Assembly (NCBI GenBank): GCA_934457235.1
Contig: CAKSHT010000003.1
Span: forward strand, 1-45,432
DNA: 45,432 nt
Source: an uncultured Oscillospiraceae bacterium
GTDB lineage: Bacteria; Bacillota; Clostridia; Oscillospirales; Ruminococcaceae
Reading direction: 5' to 3'
Part shown: piece after piece, positions 8,377-16,782 of the stretch
Layout: every line of letters starts with the position of its first letter
How positions within the stretch are numbered: position 1 is the stretch's first letter
The notes under the pieces: model-generated
What the model saw: the letters and a program-made list of their open reading frames with translations, nothing else
The model's database searches: none
What the model was told of the DNA's origin: nothing
Program-made: the position numbers and the translations under genes

Positions 8377-10320
8377 ATGTGTAATTGCAGCAAGGGGAAA
8401 TATTACATTACCACCCCGATCTATTATCCGTCTGGTAATCCGCATATCGGTCATTGCTACACCACCGTGGCATGTGACACCATCGCCCGCTTCAAGAGAA
8501 TGCAGGGCTATGACGTAATGTTCCTGACCGGCACCGACGAGCACGGTCAGAAGATCGAGCTGAAGGCTGAGGAAAAGGGCGTTACCCCGAAGGAGTACGT
8601 TGACGAGATCGTAGCGAACTTCAAGCGCCTGTGGGAGACCATGGGCATCAGCTACGACAGATTTATCCGCACGACTGACGATTACCACGTATCCGCCGTG
8701 CAGAAGATATTCAGGACCCTGTACGACAAGGGCTACATCTACAAGGGCGAGTACACCGGAAAGTACTGCACTCCCTGCGAGAGCTTCTGGACTGAGAGCC
8801 AGCTTGTCAACGGCAAGTGCCCCGACTGTGGCAGAGATGTCATCGACGCCCATGAGGAAGCGTACTTCCTGCGTCTGTCCGATTACGCTGATAAAGTTGA
8901 GAAGTTCCTCACCGAGACCGATTACCTCCAGCCGAAGAGCCGCGTGAACGAGATGGTAAACAACTTCATCAAGCCCGGACTTGAGGACCTGTGCGTATCC
9001 AGAACAAGCTTCAAGTGGGGCGTGCCGGTGGATTTCGACCCCGGACACGTTGTTTATGTATGGGTTGACGCGCTTTCCAACTATATCACCGCGCTGGGCT
9101 ATGATAACGACAAGTACGACGATTTCAGCAAGTACTGGCCGGCTGACCTGCACATGACTGCAAAGGAGATCGTACGCTTCCACTCCATCGTATGGCCGAT
9201 AATCCTCATGATGCTCGGCCTGCCGCTGCCGAAACACCTTTACGGCCACGGATGGATAAACTTCAACGGGCAGAAGATGTCCAAGTCCCTGGGCAACGTC
9301 ATCGACCCGTTCGTTCTCGCTGAGAGATACGGCTCCGACGCAGTGCGTTATCAGATACTCCGCGACATGCCCTACGGCTCCGACTGCAACTTCTCCAACG
9401 AGATAATGATAGGCAGAATAAACACCGACCTTGCGAACGACCTCGGCAACCTGGTTTCCAGAACCGTTGCGATGGCTGACAAGTACTTTGGCGGCACGCT
9501 CCCGGAGGAGAAGAAGGCAGAGCCTATCGACGACGAACTCCGCACGATGGCGGCGGCGCTCATGGAACCGGTTTCAAAGCTCATCGAGGAAGCTCAGCTC
9601 TCCAAGGCGCTTGAGGAGATATTCAAGGTAGTATCCCGCGCGAACAAGTATATCGACGAAACAGCTCCGTGGGTTCTCGCCAAGAGCGAGGAGAACATGC
9701 CAAGACTTGCGGCAGTGCTCTACAACCTTCTTGAGAGCATTCGTATCTGCTCCGGACTGCTGTTCCCGTTCATGCCCAAGACCATGCCGAAGGTATGGGA
9801 GCAGATCGGCGCAGACGAGAGCATGACCGCATACGATACCCTGGGCACATTCGGCGTACTTCCGCAGAACGTGACCGTACACAAGGGCGAGGTGCTGTTT
9901 CCGAGAATCGACATGGAAAAGGAGATCGACGAGCTGAACAGCCTGCTCACTCCCGCCAAGACGATACGCGAGGACGAGGATCTTGACAAGGCGAACGTAA
10001 TATCCATCGACCAGTTCGCGGAGGTGAAGCTCCGCAGCGGCGAGATAACCGCCTGCGAGAAGATAAAAAAGGCGAAGAAGCTGCTGAAGCTAACCGTTGA
10101 CGACGGCAGAAACGGCAGACAGATAGTTTCCGGTATAGCTTCCTGGTACCAGCCGGAGGATCTCATCGGAAAGAAGATAGTTTTCGTTGCAAATCTCGCA
10201 CCCGCAAAGCTCTGCGGTGAGCTGAGCGAGGGCATGATACTCGCGTGCGACGCAGGCGAAAACGACGTCCGCGTACTGTTCCTGGATAAGGACGTACCGA
10301 ACGGAAGCACGATAAGATAA
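8377..10320 (+). CDS. metG: Methionyl-tRNA synthetase
   Basis: 647 residues from the ATG at 8377, chosen because AGAGGTAAAA precedes it and the HIGH motif then sits at the usual place; an in-frame ATG 63 bp upstream has no ribosome site. Charges tRNA-Met. HIGH is intact at 23-26, the zinc knuckle is C131-x2-C134 and C148-x2-C151, and K-M-S-K-S is at 300-304. An anticodon-binding helical domain follows (about 380-520). The C-terminal OB-fold (about 545-647: S-I-D-Q-F-A-E-V-K-L-R near its start) is the tRNA-binding/dimer domain fused in many bacterial MetRS. Its own promoter lies 82 bp upstream. Confidence 0.98.
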   Translation: MCNCSKGKYYITTPIYYPSGNPHIGHCYTTVACDTIARFKRMQGYDVMFLTGTDEHGQKIELKAEEKGVTPKEYVDEIVANFKRLWETMGISYDRFIRTTDDYHVSAVQKIFRTLYDKGYIYKGEYTGKYCTPCESFWTESQLVNGKCPDCGRDVIDAHEEAYFLRLSDYADKVEKFLTETDYLQPKSRVNEMVNNFIKPGLEDLCVSRTSFKWGVPVDFDPGHVVYVWVDALSNYITALGYDNDKYDDFSKYWPADLHMTAKEIVRFHSIVWPIILMMLGLPLPKHLYGHGWINFNGQKMSKSLGNVIDPFVLAERYGSDAVRYQILRDMPYGSDCNFSNEIMIGRINTDLANDLGNLVSRTVAMADKYFGGTLPEEKKAEPIDDELRTMAAALMEPVSKLIEEAQLSKALEEIFKVVSRANKYIDETAPWVLAKSEENMPRLAAVLYNLLESIRICSGLLFPFMPKTMPKVWEQIGADESMTAYDTLGTFGVLPQNVTVHKGEVLFPRIDMEKEIDELNSLLTPAKTIREDEDLDKANVISIDQFAEVKLRSGEITACEKIKKAKKLLKLTVDDGRNGRQIVSGIASWYQPEDLIGKKIVFVANLAPAKLCGELSEGMILACDAGENDVRVLFLDKDVPNGSTIR

Positions 10321-10323
10321 AAG

Positions 10324-10434
10324 GCTGCCGATAAAGGCACATCGCGGCGTCAGCGACATATTTGGCAGGCACAAACACGATGTTTGTGGTGTTGCCTCAA
10401 AAGCCCGACACGATGTCGGGCAACAAAAGGCAAC
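10324..10434 (+). other. Structured intergenic element after metG, twin CGA-loop hairpins
   Basis: Two perfect 8-bp hairpins with the same A-C-A-CGA-T-G-T apex stand 14 bp apart: 10370-10377/10381-10388 and 10403-10410/10414-10421. A 7-bp helix (10391-10397 with 10428-10434) encloses the second, and the same TTGCC strand can instead pair with GGCA at 10364-10367. No U-run follows, so it is not a plain terminator. No coding frame is convincing here. It may be a metG 3' structure or a leader for the gene at 10536. Confidence 0.5.
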
Positions 10435-10535
10435 GTCCACAAAGCCTGGCCGAAATGTCACTTCCTGGCATCTGTACCTTTCTTGGCGGTCTTGGGAGAT
10501 GTTCCTTTTAATAGCTGTTTTCTGGGGGTGATTTT

Positions 10536-11171
10536 TTGGATATTTCAAGAATGGCGAATATATCGGCAGTCAATCAGACGACGATGACGCATTCTGCGGA
10601 GCACCGCACGCAGGAGAAATCCTCCACGCTGGCGGCGGATCACACTGACGCGTTCATAAAATCCGAGGGGACTTTCACTCCGGCGTATACCAAGAAATCC
10701 GCCCAGAAACAGGCGAGCGACAATAATCTCACCCAGCGGGAAGACAGCGAGGATACAGTCGGCGCGGTAAAGCAGAACGGCGGCAAGAGCCGAGTGGAAC
10801 TTATGACCCAGGGCGTTCAGCATATTATCCGGGCTATGTTCGTCAAGCAGGGCGAGGTCATCACCGGTAATGTTCCGAGTGTCGGCGCGAAGCTGTATGC
10901 TGAGGAACTACTGGCGCAGATACGGAAGCTTTACGGAAATTCCGAGGCTGATGAGAATTCAATGCAGTACTGGTCGGCGGAGAACACCGCAGACCGCCTG
11001 GTGACGTTCTTCGACTGCGTTTCAGTGGACGGCGACAAGTACCAGCTGCTGGACAGAAGCTTCAAAGGAGCATTCAACGATACGGAGCAGCTTTTCGGCG
11101 GCAGGGGACGCCTCCCGTTGGAGAGCTATGAAACAAGGGCGCTGGTAATGGAGCGCTATTTCAACAGATAA
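10536..11171 (+). CDS. Hypothetical protein, unknown function
   Basis: 211 residues, soluble, no signal peptide. The start is TTG, preferred because GGGGGTG lies 5 bp before it, whereas the next ATG (10551) has none. The N-terminal half is polar and Ser/Thr/Lys/Gln-rich, probably disordered, with the phrase F-T-P-A-Y-T-K-K-S-A. The C-terminal half (about 85-205) is folded in type: helices around Q-H-I-I-R-A-M-F and A-D-R-L-V-T-F-F-D, then F-G-G-R-G-R-L-P-L-E-S-Y-E-T. I do not recognise a named domain. The stop is 1 bp from the tatD start, so they share a transcript. Confidence 0.75.
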   Translation: MDISRMANISAVNQTTMTHSAEHRTQEKSSTLAADHTDAFIKSEGTFTPAYTKKSAQKQASDNNLTQREDSEDTVGAVKQNGGKSRVELMTQGVQHIIRAMFVKQGEVITGNVPSVGAKLYAEELLAQIRKLYGNSEADENSMQYWSAENTADRLVTFFDCVSVDGDKYQLLDRSFKGAFNDTEQLFGGRGRLPLESYETRALVMERYFNR

Positions 11172-11172
11172 T

Positions 11173-11931
11173 ATGGGAATATTCGACACACACGCGCATT
11201 ATCTCCGGGAGGATTTCGGCGACGGGCTTGACGGTCTGCTTGCCGGAATGCCGGAGATGGGCGTTGAAAAAATCATGGCGGTGGGTTATGATCTTGCTTC
11301 CTCAGCGGAGGAAGCGGAGCTTGCCCGGCGCTATCCTTTTATTACGGCGGCTGCGGGAGTCCACCCGGAGAACTGCGGCGGGCTTCCGGCGGACTGGGTG
11401 GAACAGATCGGGCGTCTGCTGGAACGTCCGGAGGTAACGGCGCTCGGTGAGATCGGGCTTGATTATCATTATGAGGGTTATGACAAGGCACTCCAGGCGG
11501 ATGTTTTCGAACGACAGCTCGCCCTGGCGCAGAAGCTTGACAAGCCGGTGATAATCCACAGCCGCGACGCCTGCGAGGACACTATGGTGTTCCTGCGGAA
11601 ATACAAGCCGCGTGGCGTAATGCACTGCTTCTCCTACAGCCCGGAAATTGCCCGTGAGGTCGTGAAGCTCGGCATGTATGTCGGGTTCACCGGAGTGCTG
11701 ACATTCAAGAACTCGAAAAAGGCGTGGGCTTCCTGCGCAGAGGTACCGATGGACAGACTCCTGCTTGAAACGGACAGCCCCTACATGGCGCCGGTGCCGC
11801 ACCGCGGGGAGAAGTCCCACAGCGGAATGATAAAGTACACGGCGGCGAAGATGGCGGAGATAAAGGGCGTTTCCGCAGAGGAAATGACAGAGATATGCCG
11901 CGAAAACGGCGAAAGGCTGTTCGGGAAATAA
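11173..11931 (+). CDS. tatD: TatD-family metal-dependent DNase/hydrolase
   Basis: 252 residues, full length. Metal ligands are visible in order: H7-x-H9, E93 (G-E-I-G-L-D-Y-H), H129, H151 (M-H-C-F-S) and D201 (E-T-D-S-P-Y), so the TIM-barrel active site is complete. The family includes 3'-5' DNases acting in repair and D-aminoacyl-tRNA deacylase-like members. It sits directly behind the hypothetical gene and 24 bp before the CBS-domain gene; the close packing with nth further down makes a DNA-maintenance operon plausible. Confidence 0.94.
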   Translation: MGIFDTHAHYLREDFGDGLDGLLAGMPEMGVEKIMAVGYDLASSAEEAELARRYPFITAAAGVHPENCGGLPADWVEQIGRLLERPEVTALGEIGLDYHYEGYDKALQADVFERQLALAQKLDKPVIIHSRDACEDTMVFLRKYKPRGVMHCFSYSPEIAREVVKLGMYVGFTGVLTFKNSKKAWASCAEVPMDRLLLETDSPYMAPVPHRGEKSHSGMIKYTAAKMAEIKGVSAEEMTEICRENGERLFGK

Positions 11932-11955
11932 CCGACATTCTGATTTGGAGGAAAC

Positions 11956-12945
11956 ATGGACGCAGACGGCAACCGAAGTACCGGCGCACAGCCGGAGGAA
12001 GAAAAACAAAGCTCCCACAAGGTGCGAAGATTCATGCTGGGCTGGCTGGTGGCGCTGAATAAGGGCATCACGAAGCTGCTGAAAAGCGCGCTCGGCTCGG
12101 ATTACATGGCAGTCACCGAGGACGAAGTGCTCGACATGGTGAACGCCCTGGCGCAGACTCCGGACGATGACGGCGGCGAAAACGTCATAGAGGAAAGCTC
12201 GGCGCAGATGATAAACAACATATTCGAGTTCAAGGATCTCACCGCCGGGGACGTAATGACGCACCGCACGAATATCGTCGGAGTTGACATGGCCGTCAGC
12301 CTGGACGATATCATTTATCTGGCGCTGGATATGGGATTTTCGCGCATACCGGTGTACCAGGACAGCATTGACAAAATAGTCGGAATAATCATCGTCAAGG
12401 ATCTTCTGTGCCTTGTCGGAAAGGACAAGGAAGCGCTGGCGCAGTTCGATGTGCATGATTTCATACGCGGAGTGAATTTCGTTCCGGAATCATGTCCCTG
12501 CTCCGATGTGTTCAAATCGCTGACAAGCCTTAAATCCGGAATGGCGGTGGTGGCTGACGAATACGGCGGTACTGCGGGTATAGTCACGCTGGAGGATATC
12601 ATCGAAGCGGTCATGGGCAATATCCAGGACGAGTACGACGATGAAAAATCCGATATCGTGCTGATCGGCGACGGAGTGTACGAGGTATCCGGTGAAGCCG
12701 ATCCGGACGAAGTTTTCGGACTGTTCGGCGTAGAGCTTCCTGAGGAGCATGAGTACGAAACGATCGCGGGATTTGTGACGGATAAGCTGGGCTTTTGCCC
12801 GGAGGGCGACGAGGTGACCCCGCCCAGCGTGGAATACAAGGGCGTGAAGCTTGTTGTCATGCAGGTGGAGGATCGCTGTATTCAGAAGATAAGGGCGTCG
12901 AGGCTCCCGCAGAGCGGCAGCGCTCCTGAGGCAGACGAGGATTGA
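11956..12945 (+). CDS. CorC/HlyC-type CBS-pair protein without a membrane domain
   Basis: 329 residues. A charged N-terminus (1-50) precedes the stretch E-D-E-V-L-D-M-V typical of the linker before CBS domains. CBS1 is about 98-155 (G-D-V-M-T-H-R; I-P-V-Y-Q-D), CBS2 about 165-222 (D-E-Y-G-G-T-A-G-I-V-T-L-E-D-I-I-E), and the CorC_HlyC transporter-associated domain about 235-313. The DUF21/CNNM transmembrane module that most Gram-positive relatives carry is missing, as in proteobacterial CorC. Such proteins are linked to magnesium/cobalt efflux or bind nucleotides. GGAGG precedes the ATG. The nth gene starts 1 bp after its stop. Confidence 0.9.
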   Translation: MDADGNRSTGAQPEEEKQSSHKVRRFMLGWLVALNKGITKLLKSALGSDYMAVTEDEVLDMVNALAQTPDDDGGENVIEESSAQMINNIFEFKDLTAGDVMTHRTNIVGVDMAVSLDDIIYLALDMGFSRIPVYQDSIDKIVGIIIVKDLLCLVGKDKEALAQFDVHDFIRGVNFVPESCPCSDVFKSLTSLKSGMAVVADEYGGTAGIVTLEDIIEAVMGNIQDEYDDEKSDIVLIGDGVYEVSGEADPDEVFGLFGVELPEEHEYETIAGFVTDKLGFCPEGDEVTPPSVEYKGVKLVVMQVEDRCIQKIRASRLPQSGSAPEADED

Positions 12946-12946
12946 A

Positions 12947-13633
12947 ATGGCGGACCGTAAATTACAGACTAGAAAAAAGCGCGCGGCGGAGGTCATATCG
13001 CTTCTCCGCGGGGAGTATCCGGATGTTAAGTGCGCGCTGATATATAGCCAGCCGCACGAGCTGCTGATCGCCACGAGATTGTCGGCGCAGTGCACGGATA
13101 AGCGCGTGAATCTGGTCACTCCGGCGCTGTTCGGGCGTTTCAAGAGCATTGACGATTTCGCGGCGGCGGACGCCATGGAAGTCGGGGAGTATATCCGTAC
13201 CTGCGGGCTTTACAAGACAAAGGCGCAGGATATCGTGGGAATGTGCGTGATGCTCCGCGATGTGTATGGCGGAAAGGTTCCGGACAGCATAGAGGAGCTG
13301 GTGAGGCTCCCTGGCGTCGGGCGTAAGACGGCGAATCTCATCGTCGGCGACCTGTATGGAAAGCCCGCGATGGTCTGTGACACTCATGTCATAAGGCTTT
13401 CAAACCGGCTAGGGCTGGCGGATTCCACGGATGCCGCAGTAGTCGAGCGGCAGCTGCGGGAGATCGTTCCTCCCGAGGAGGGACTGGTGCTGTGCCACAG
13501 GCTTGTTCACCACGGACGCGCAGTCTGTGCCGCAAGATCCCCGTTGTGCGAGAAATGCGTTTTACGTAATGTCTGTCCGAGCAAGGATAAGCCGGCAGTG
13601 TCGTACCGCGCAGGTACAAAGGAACGCCGGTGA
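12947..13633 (+). CDS. nth: Endonuclease III (DNA glycosylase/AP lyase)
   Basis: 228 residues. It removes oxidised pyrimidines and cuts the abasic site. The helix-hairpin-helix L-P-G-V-G-R-K-T-A-N holds catalytic K127; D145 is in C-D-T-H-V-I-R-L. The four cluster cysteines C194-x6-C201-x2-C204-x5-C210 have the exact endonuclease III spacing, so a [4Fe-4S] cluster is expected. Last gene of the run starting at 10536, closed by the terminator at 13651. Confidence 0.97.
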   Translation: MADRKLQTRKKRAAEVISLLRGEYPDVKCALIYSQPHELLIATRLSAQCTDKRVNLVTPALFGRFKSIDDFAAADAMEVGEYIRTCGLYKTKAQDIVGMCVMLRDVYGGKVPDSIEELVRLPGVGRKTANLIVGDLYGKPAMVCDTHVIRLSNRLGLADSTDAAVVERQLREIVPPEEGLVLCHRLVHHGRAVCAARSPLCEKCVLRNVCPSKDKPAVSYRAGTKERR

Positions 13634-13650
13634 GTGCAGGGAATACAGCG

Positions 13651-13684
13651 GCGGCATTCGGGCGTATAGCCGGGTGCCGCTTTT
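13651..13684 (+). terminator. Terminator after nth
   Basis: An 11-bp stem with two G-T pairs (13651-13661 with 13670-13680) and the loop C-G-T-A-T-A-G-type, followed by TTTTC. It lies 17 bp after the nth stop. Confidence 0.75.
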
Positions 13685-13731
13685 CGTATGCGGCTTTATT
13701 CGCCGATAATCCGTTTTTTTGATCAATGTAC

Positions 13732-13760
13732 TTGACTTTGCGTGGTTATTGTGATAAAAT
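13732..13760 (+). promoter_or_regulatory. Promoter of tRNA-Ala
   Basis: TTGACT (13732-13737), 17-bp spacer, TAAAAT (13755-13760) with an extended -10 TGA just before it. The 15-base stretch ending at 13762 around the -10 recurs at the trpS T-box promoter. Confidence 0.8.
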
Positions 13761-13772
13761 ACAAATGTACCT

Positions 13773-13848
13773 GGGGGTGTAGCTCAGCTGGGAGAGCGCT
13801 TGCTTCGCATGTAAGAGGTCAGGGGTTCGAATCCCCCCATCTCCACCA
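13773..13848 (+). tRNA. tRNA-Ala (anticodon CGC)
   Basis: A 76-nt cloverleaf with encoded CCA. The acceptor stem is 13773-13779 with 13838-13844, the D arm 13782-13797, the anticodon stem 13799-13803 with 13811-13815, and the anticodon CGC at 13806-13808 (reads GCG). The T arm is 13821-13837, with loop TTCGAAT and one A-C mismatch at the stem base. It is a single tRNA with its own promoter and terminator. Confidence 0.96.
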
Positions 13849-13870
13849 ATACAACAAAATACGGAAGAAT

Positions 13871-13920
13871 GGCTTAACAATGCGGATTGTTTATTAAACC
13901 GCATTGTTAAGCCGTTTTTC
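13871..13920 (+). terminator. Terminator of tRNA-Ala
   Basis: A perfect 15-bp stem (13871-13885 with 13899-13913), 13-nt loop, then GTTTTTC. The stretch 13921-14010 after it holds nothing that I can identify. Confidence 0.85.
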
Positions 13921-14011
13921 GTGTTTTGTGGAATACAAGCGACCGTGCTATGATCCCGGTATTCGGGGAATAATGGTATGTCGGTGACACGGATCCCTGT
14001 TTACTGTGAAT

Positions 14012-14052
14012 ACAGAAAGCTGCCCGAATTCCGGACAGCTTTCTGTATTTTC
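14012..14052 (+). terminator. Second terminator-like hairpin downstream of tRNA-Ala
   Basis: A perfect 11-bp stem (14012-14022 with 14036-14046) plus inner G-C pairs, then ATTTTCATTTTT. It may back up the tRNA terminator or end an unannotated short transcript. Confidence 0.6.
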
Positions 14053-14110
14053 ATTTTTGCAATAAAAATCAAAATAATGCAGCATTGCACACCAAAACAT
14101 GGAAAATATG

Positions 14111-14119
14111 TGTTATAAT
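14111..14119 (+). promoter_or_regulatory. Extended -10 promoter of the sortase-anchored protein
   Basis: TGT followed by TATAAT (14114-14119). No good -35 lies at 17 bp; TTGCAC at 14085 is 23 bp away. The ATG at 14170 has AAAGGAG upstream. Confidence 0.55.
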
Positions 14120-14169
14120 CAGAGCATACCGGAATTGACCGGAAAGAAACGCAAAAAGGAGATAAGAAT

Positions 14170-15285
14170 ATGAGAATAAGAAAACTGCTTGGCGCATGCA
14201 GTGCTGTCGCAGTATCTGTAAGCGCAGTATCCGTGGTGTCCTATGCGGCGCTGTTTGAAGGCGACAGCGACAACAAGACGTACCAGGTAATGACGGACGC
14301 GTATATCGACTACACGAAGGTCAGTGCCATTGACGCTGTAATTACGGTAAACGGCGAGTATGTGGACGGCGCCATCGGATTATGCGACCTAAACGGCGAC
14401 TGGCACAATTTCCAGGGCAGCGGAAGCAACGAAACCACCACATGGCATGCAGAGGGGCTGGACGGAATTTTCGCTGTTGACGGCAAGGACGCATTTCAAG
14501 TACAGTTCTGGAACGTATCGGACGGTGCAACATTTACAGTAGATTCCGTTACGCTCTACGATGCTGACGGAAATGTGATCACTCCCGGTGATACTGCCGT
14601 TACGCGCCCCGATGTTAGGTTCCCGGACGCCGAGCCGCTTGATATCGACAATTCCGCGCTGAACTTCATGAGCGGCAGTTCCCAGATAGATATTGCAGAA
14701 GCTGTCGGCGACGATTTCGATAATATCGGAAAGATAACCGCGACATTCAAGTGGGGAACGAACGGCTACTGGAACGGCTGTGCCGACCTTTCCGGCTGCA
14801 CCCTGGCAGACGGCTCCGGCGTTGACTGGACCCGCTCTCCTGAGCTTGGTAACGTAAATGACAACCATTACCTCATGGACGAGGAGAAGATGGAAAACAC
14901 ATATGTGCTGTTTGACTATTCCGAAAATCCCATCACCGGGCTTTCCCTCATCGGCAACACCGGCGAACTGGCAGGATATGCAGCACTGACGTTCGGCTTC
15001 TGGGGACAGGACGAGGATCCGAACCCCGCCATCAGCAACGTTTCATTCTACGACAAGGACAACCAGCTTATAGCTTCCCTTGATTATGATACTCCCTATG
15101 ATACCGCTGATACTGCCGACGCTGAGATCGCAGAGGACTCCGCGGACGCTGTGACGGAGGATACTTCCGCAGTAACAGCTCCTGACAAGGGGAATCCTGA
15201 TACTGGCGCTGCCGGAGCTGCTGCTTTCATCGGGGCGGCAGCCGCGGCAGGTGTAGGTGCCTTTATGAGCAGAAAGAGAAAGTGA
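14170..15285 (+). CDS. Secreted, sortase-anchored protein with two beta-sandwich-like modules
   Basis: 371 residues. A signal peptide covers about 1-28. Two modules of similar design follow, about 30-135 and 155-305; each is acidic, Gly/Asn/Trp-rich and closes with a strand of the type S-V-T-L-Y-D-A-D-G or N-V-S-F-Y-D-K-D, as in carbohydrate-binding beta-sandwiches. A Thr/Ala/Asp linker leads to N-P-D-T-G at 342-346, a hydrophobic Ala/Gly segment and the tail S-R-K-R-K. That is the layout of a cell-wall sorting signal with NPDTG in place of LPXTG. A sugar-binding surface role is likely but inferred; no enzyme motif is present. It is transcribed alone. Confidence 0.87.
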   Translation: MRIRKLLGACSAVAVSVSAVSVVSYAALFEGDSDNKTYQVMTDAYIDYTKVSAIDAVITVNGEYVDGAIGLCDLNGDWHNFQGSGSNETTTWHAEGLDGIFAVDGKDAFQVQFWNVSDGATFTVDSVTLYDADGNVITPGDTAVTRPDVRFPDAEPLDIDNSALNFMSGSSQIDIAEAVGDDFDNIGKITATFKWGTNGYWNGCADLSGCTLADGSGVDWTRSPELGNVNDNHYLMDEEKMENTYVLFDYSENPITGLSLIGNTGELAGYAALTFGFWGQDEDPNPAISNVSFYDKDNQLIASLDYDTPYDTADTADAEIAEDSADAVTEDTSAVTAPDKGNPDTGAAGAAAFIGAAAAAGVGAFMSRKRK

Positions 15286-15329
15286 TCTTCAGCTGACAGC
15301 TGATAAAACCCTCCTTAACTTCATTGCTG

Positions 15330-15363
15330 TTATCCCCCTGTTGTCAACACAACAGGGGGATAA
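15330..15363. terminator. Bidirectional terminator between the anchored protein and dprA
   Basis: A perfect 15-bp stem (15330-15344 with 15349-15363) with a 4-nt CAAC loop and five G-C pairs in a row in the middle. It sits in the gap between convergent genes; the T content flanking it is modest on both sides. Confidence 0.7.
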
Positions 15364-15364
15364 T

Positions 15365-16606
15365 TCATATTAGCTTGTACTTGCCGTCGGGCTGGAGCTG
15401 TATAATTCCTGCGATCTCCAGTTCAGTGAGGGCTTCTGCGGCTTCGGCGTAGCTTATGCCGGAGGCTTCTATCAGCTCGTCGGTGGTGGAAGGGCATTTT
15501 TCGACAAGCCGTGCAAGCTGGGTCTGGAGTCCCGTCAGTCTGGCTATTTGTTCTTCTGTGAGCGTTTTCGGAGTTTCCGTGACCTCCTCAGGCTGCGGTG
15601 CGGATTCTTCCTGCGGAGTCGCCTGCACAGGCTTGTCCGTCTTTGGAGCAGGCTTCTGGACGGGCGGCTTCTTTGAGGAATTGCGTCGGTTGCGGTTGTT
15701 AAATACGTCCTGGTCTATCCGGCTGAAATAGTGGTACATGTATTCGTGAACGATGTCAAGATAATCGAATACCGGTATCGCGCCGTCCCGCAGGAACGGA
15801 ATGACTCCAGCGCAGCTCTCGCGGGTGATATCTCCCGGAGGAACGCAGAACAGGTCGCGCCCCTGGTCGATGGCGTGATTCGCTGTCAGCAGACACCCGC
15901 TGTGGGTGGAGGCTTCGACAATAAGCGTTCCAAGTCCCAGACCGGAGATTATGCGGTTGCGCTCGTGAAAATAACGTCCCTCCACTCCGGCGTGTGGGAG
16001 AAGCTTGGAGATCACAGCGCCTCCGCCGCTTACTATGCGCTGTTTCAGTCCCTCGTTTTCGGCGGGGTAGTTCACGAGATGTCCGCATGCGAGTACGCCG
16101 ATGGTGGGTACTCCAGCGTTGACGGCGCTTGAGTGGGCTATGGTGTCTATCCCGACTGCAAGCCCGCTGACAAGCACAGTTCCGAGCTTTGCGAGGTCGC
16201 CGCAGAGCATATGCGCAACGCGCACCGCATAATCAGACGGATACCGCGGACCTACGACGGCAAGTGACACCTCGTCCTCCAGGCATTTAAGCGTTCCGCG
16301 GACGAAAAGCACGATAGGCGGCGAGTATATGTTTTTCAGCAACACCGGATATTCCGGGTCGTCAAGAGTGACTATGCGTATGCCGTTAGCGGAGCACTGC
16401 TGCATTACCTGGAGCACGTGCCGCGAACGGGTGCGGGCTGCGCGCTGTTTCTCGGATTCCGTAAGTCCCGGACATTTTCCGTCGCGTATCGCGCAGGCAA
16501 GCTCCTCCGCAGAGTCGAAGTGCTCAAGAAGCTGGGCGGTTTTTGGATTGTGCGGGAACATTACCAGGAGAAGCCACAGCCAGACTTCAACGGGCGATCT
16601 TTTCAT
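15365..16606 (-). CDS. dprA: DprA/Smf-like DNA-processing protein, divergent
   Basis: 413 residues. DprA loads RecA onto incoming single-stranded DNA during transformation. An N-terminal helical region (about 1-75) precedes the Rossmann-like core (about 85-290), visible as V-L-V-S-G-L-A-V-G-I-D-T-I-A-H, the R-N-R-I-I-S-G-L segment and V-E-A-S-T-H-S-G-C-L-L-T-A. A Pro/Gln/Glu-rich linker (about 305-345) leads to a winged-helix domain (about 350-410). Several usually fixed positions differ: G-T-R is G-P-R, I-S-E is I-S-K, F-P-x-R-N is F-H-E-R-N. The fold is clear, full activity less so. AGGAGT precedes the ATG; no competence gene is adjacent. Confidence 0.88.
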   Translation of the reverse strand: MKRSPVEVWLWLLLVMFPHNPKTAQLLEHFDSAEELACAIRDGKCPGLTESEKQRAARTRSRHVLQVMQQCSANGIRIVTLDDPEYPVLLKNIYSPPIVLFVRGTLKCLEDEVSLAVVGPRYPSDYAVRVAHMLCGDLAKLGTVLVSGLAVGIDTIAHSSAVNAGVPTIGVLACGHLVNYPAENEGLKQRIVSGGGAVISKLLPHAGVEGRYFHERNRIISGLGLGTLIVEASTHSGCLLTANHAIDQGRDLFCVPPGDITRESCAGVIPFLRDGAIPVFDYLDIVHEYMYHYFSRIDQDVFNNRNRRNSSKKPPVQKPAPKTDKPVQATPQEESAPQPEEVTETPKTLTEEQIARLTGLQTQLARLVEKCPSTTDELIEASGISYAEAAEALTELEIAGIIQLQPDGKYKLI

Positions 16607-16782
16607 TGTATCACTCCTAATTAATGATTATAAACGCGTTTTCGTCAGTCGTTCTTTTGAGGACGAGGGCTTCCCGGCAGTCAGAAACAACAGGTATACC
16701 ATAAGCGCCGCCCGGCGGTATGCGCACAGGGCGGCAATATACTGAGGAACAGTAGCAGGCGCTGCATCAGCAGGTCATATTA

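Noticed and set aside
10370-10421. Guanidine-II (mini-ykkC) riboswitch suggested by paired ACGA-containing loops
   Set aside because: The loops are CGA closed by A-T, not ACGR tetraloops on a continuous stem, and no guanidine exporter or carboxylase follows.
11302-12456. Minus-strand open frame of 384 codons over tatD and the CBS gene
   Set aside because: Shadow of two well supported genes; His/Arg-rich composition without motifs.
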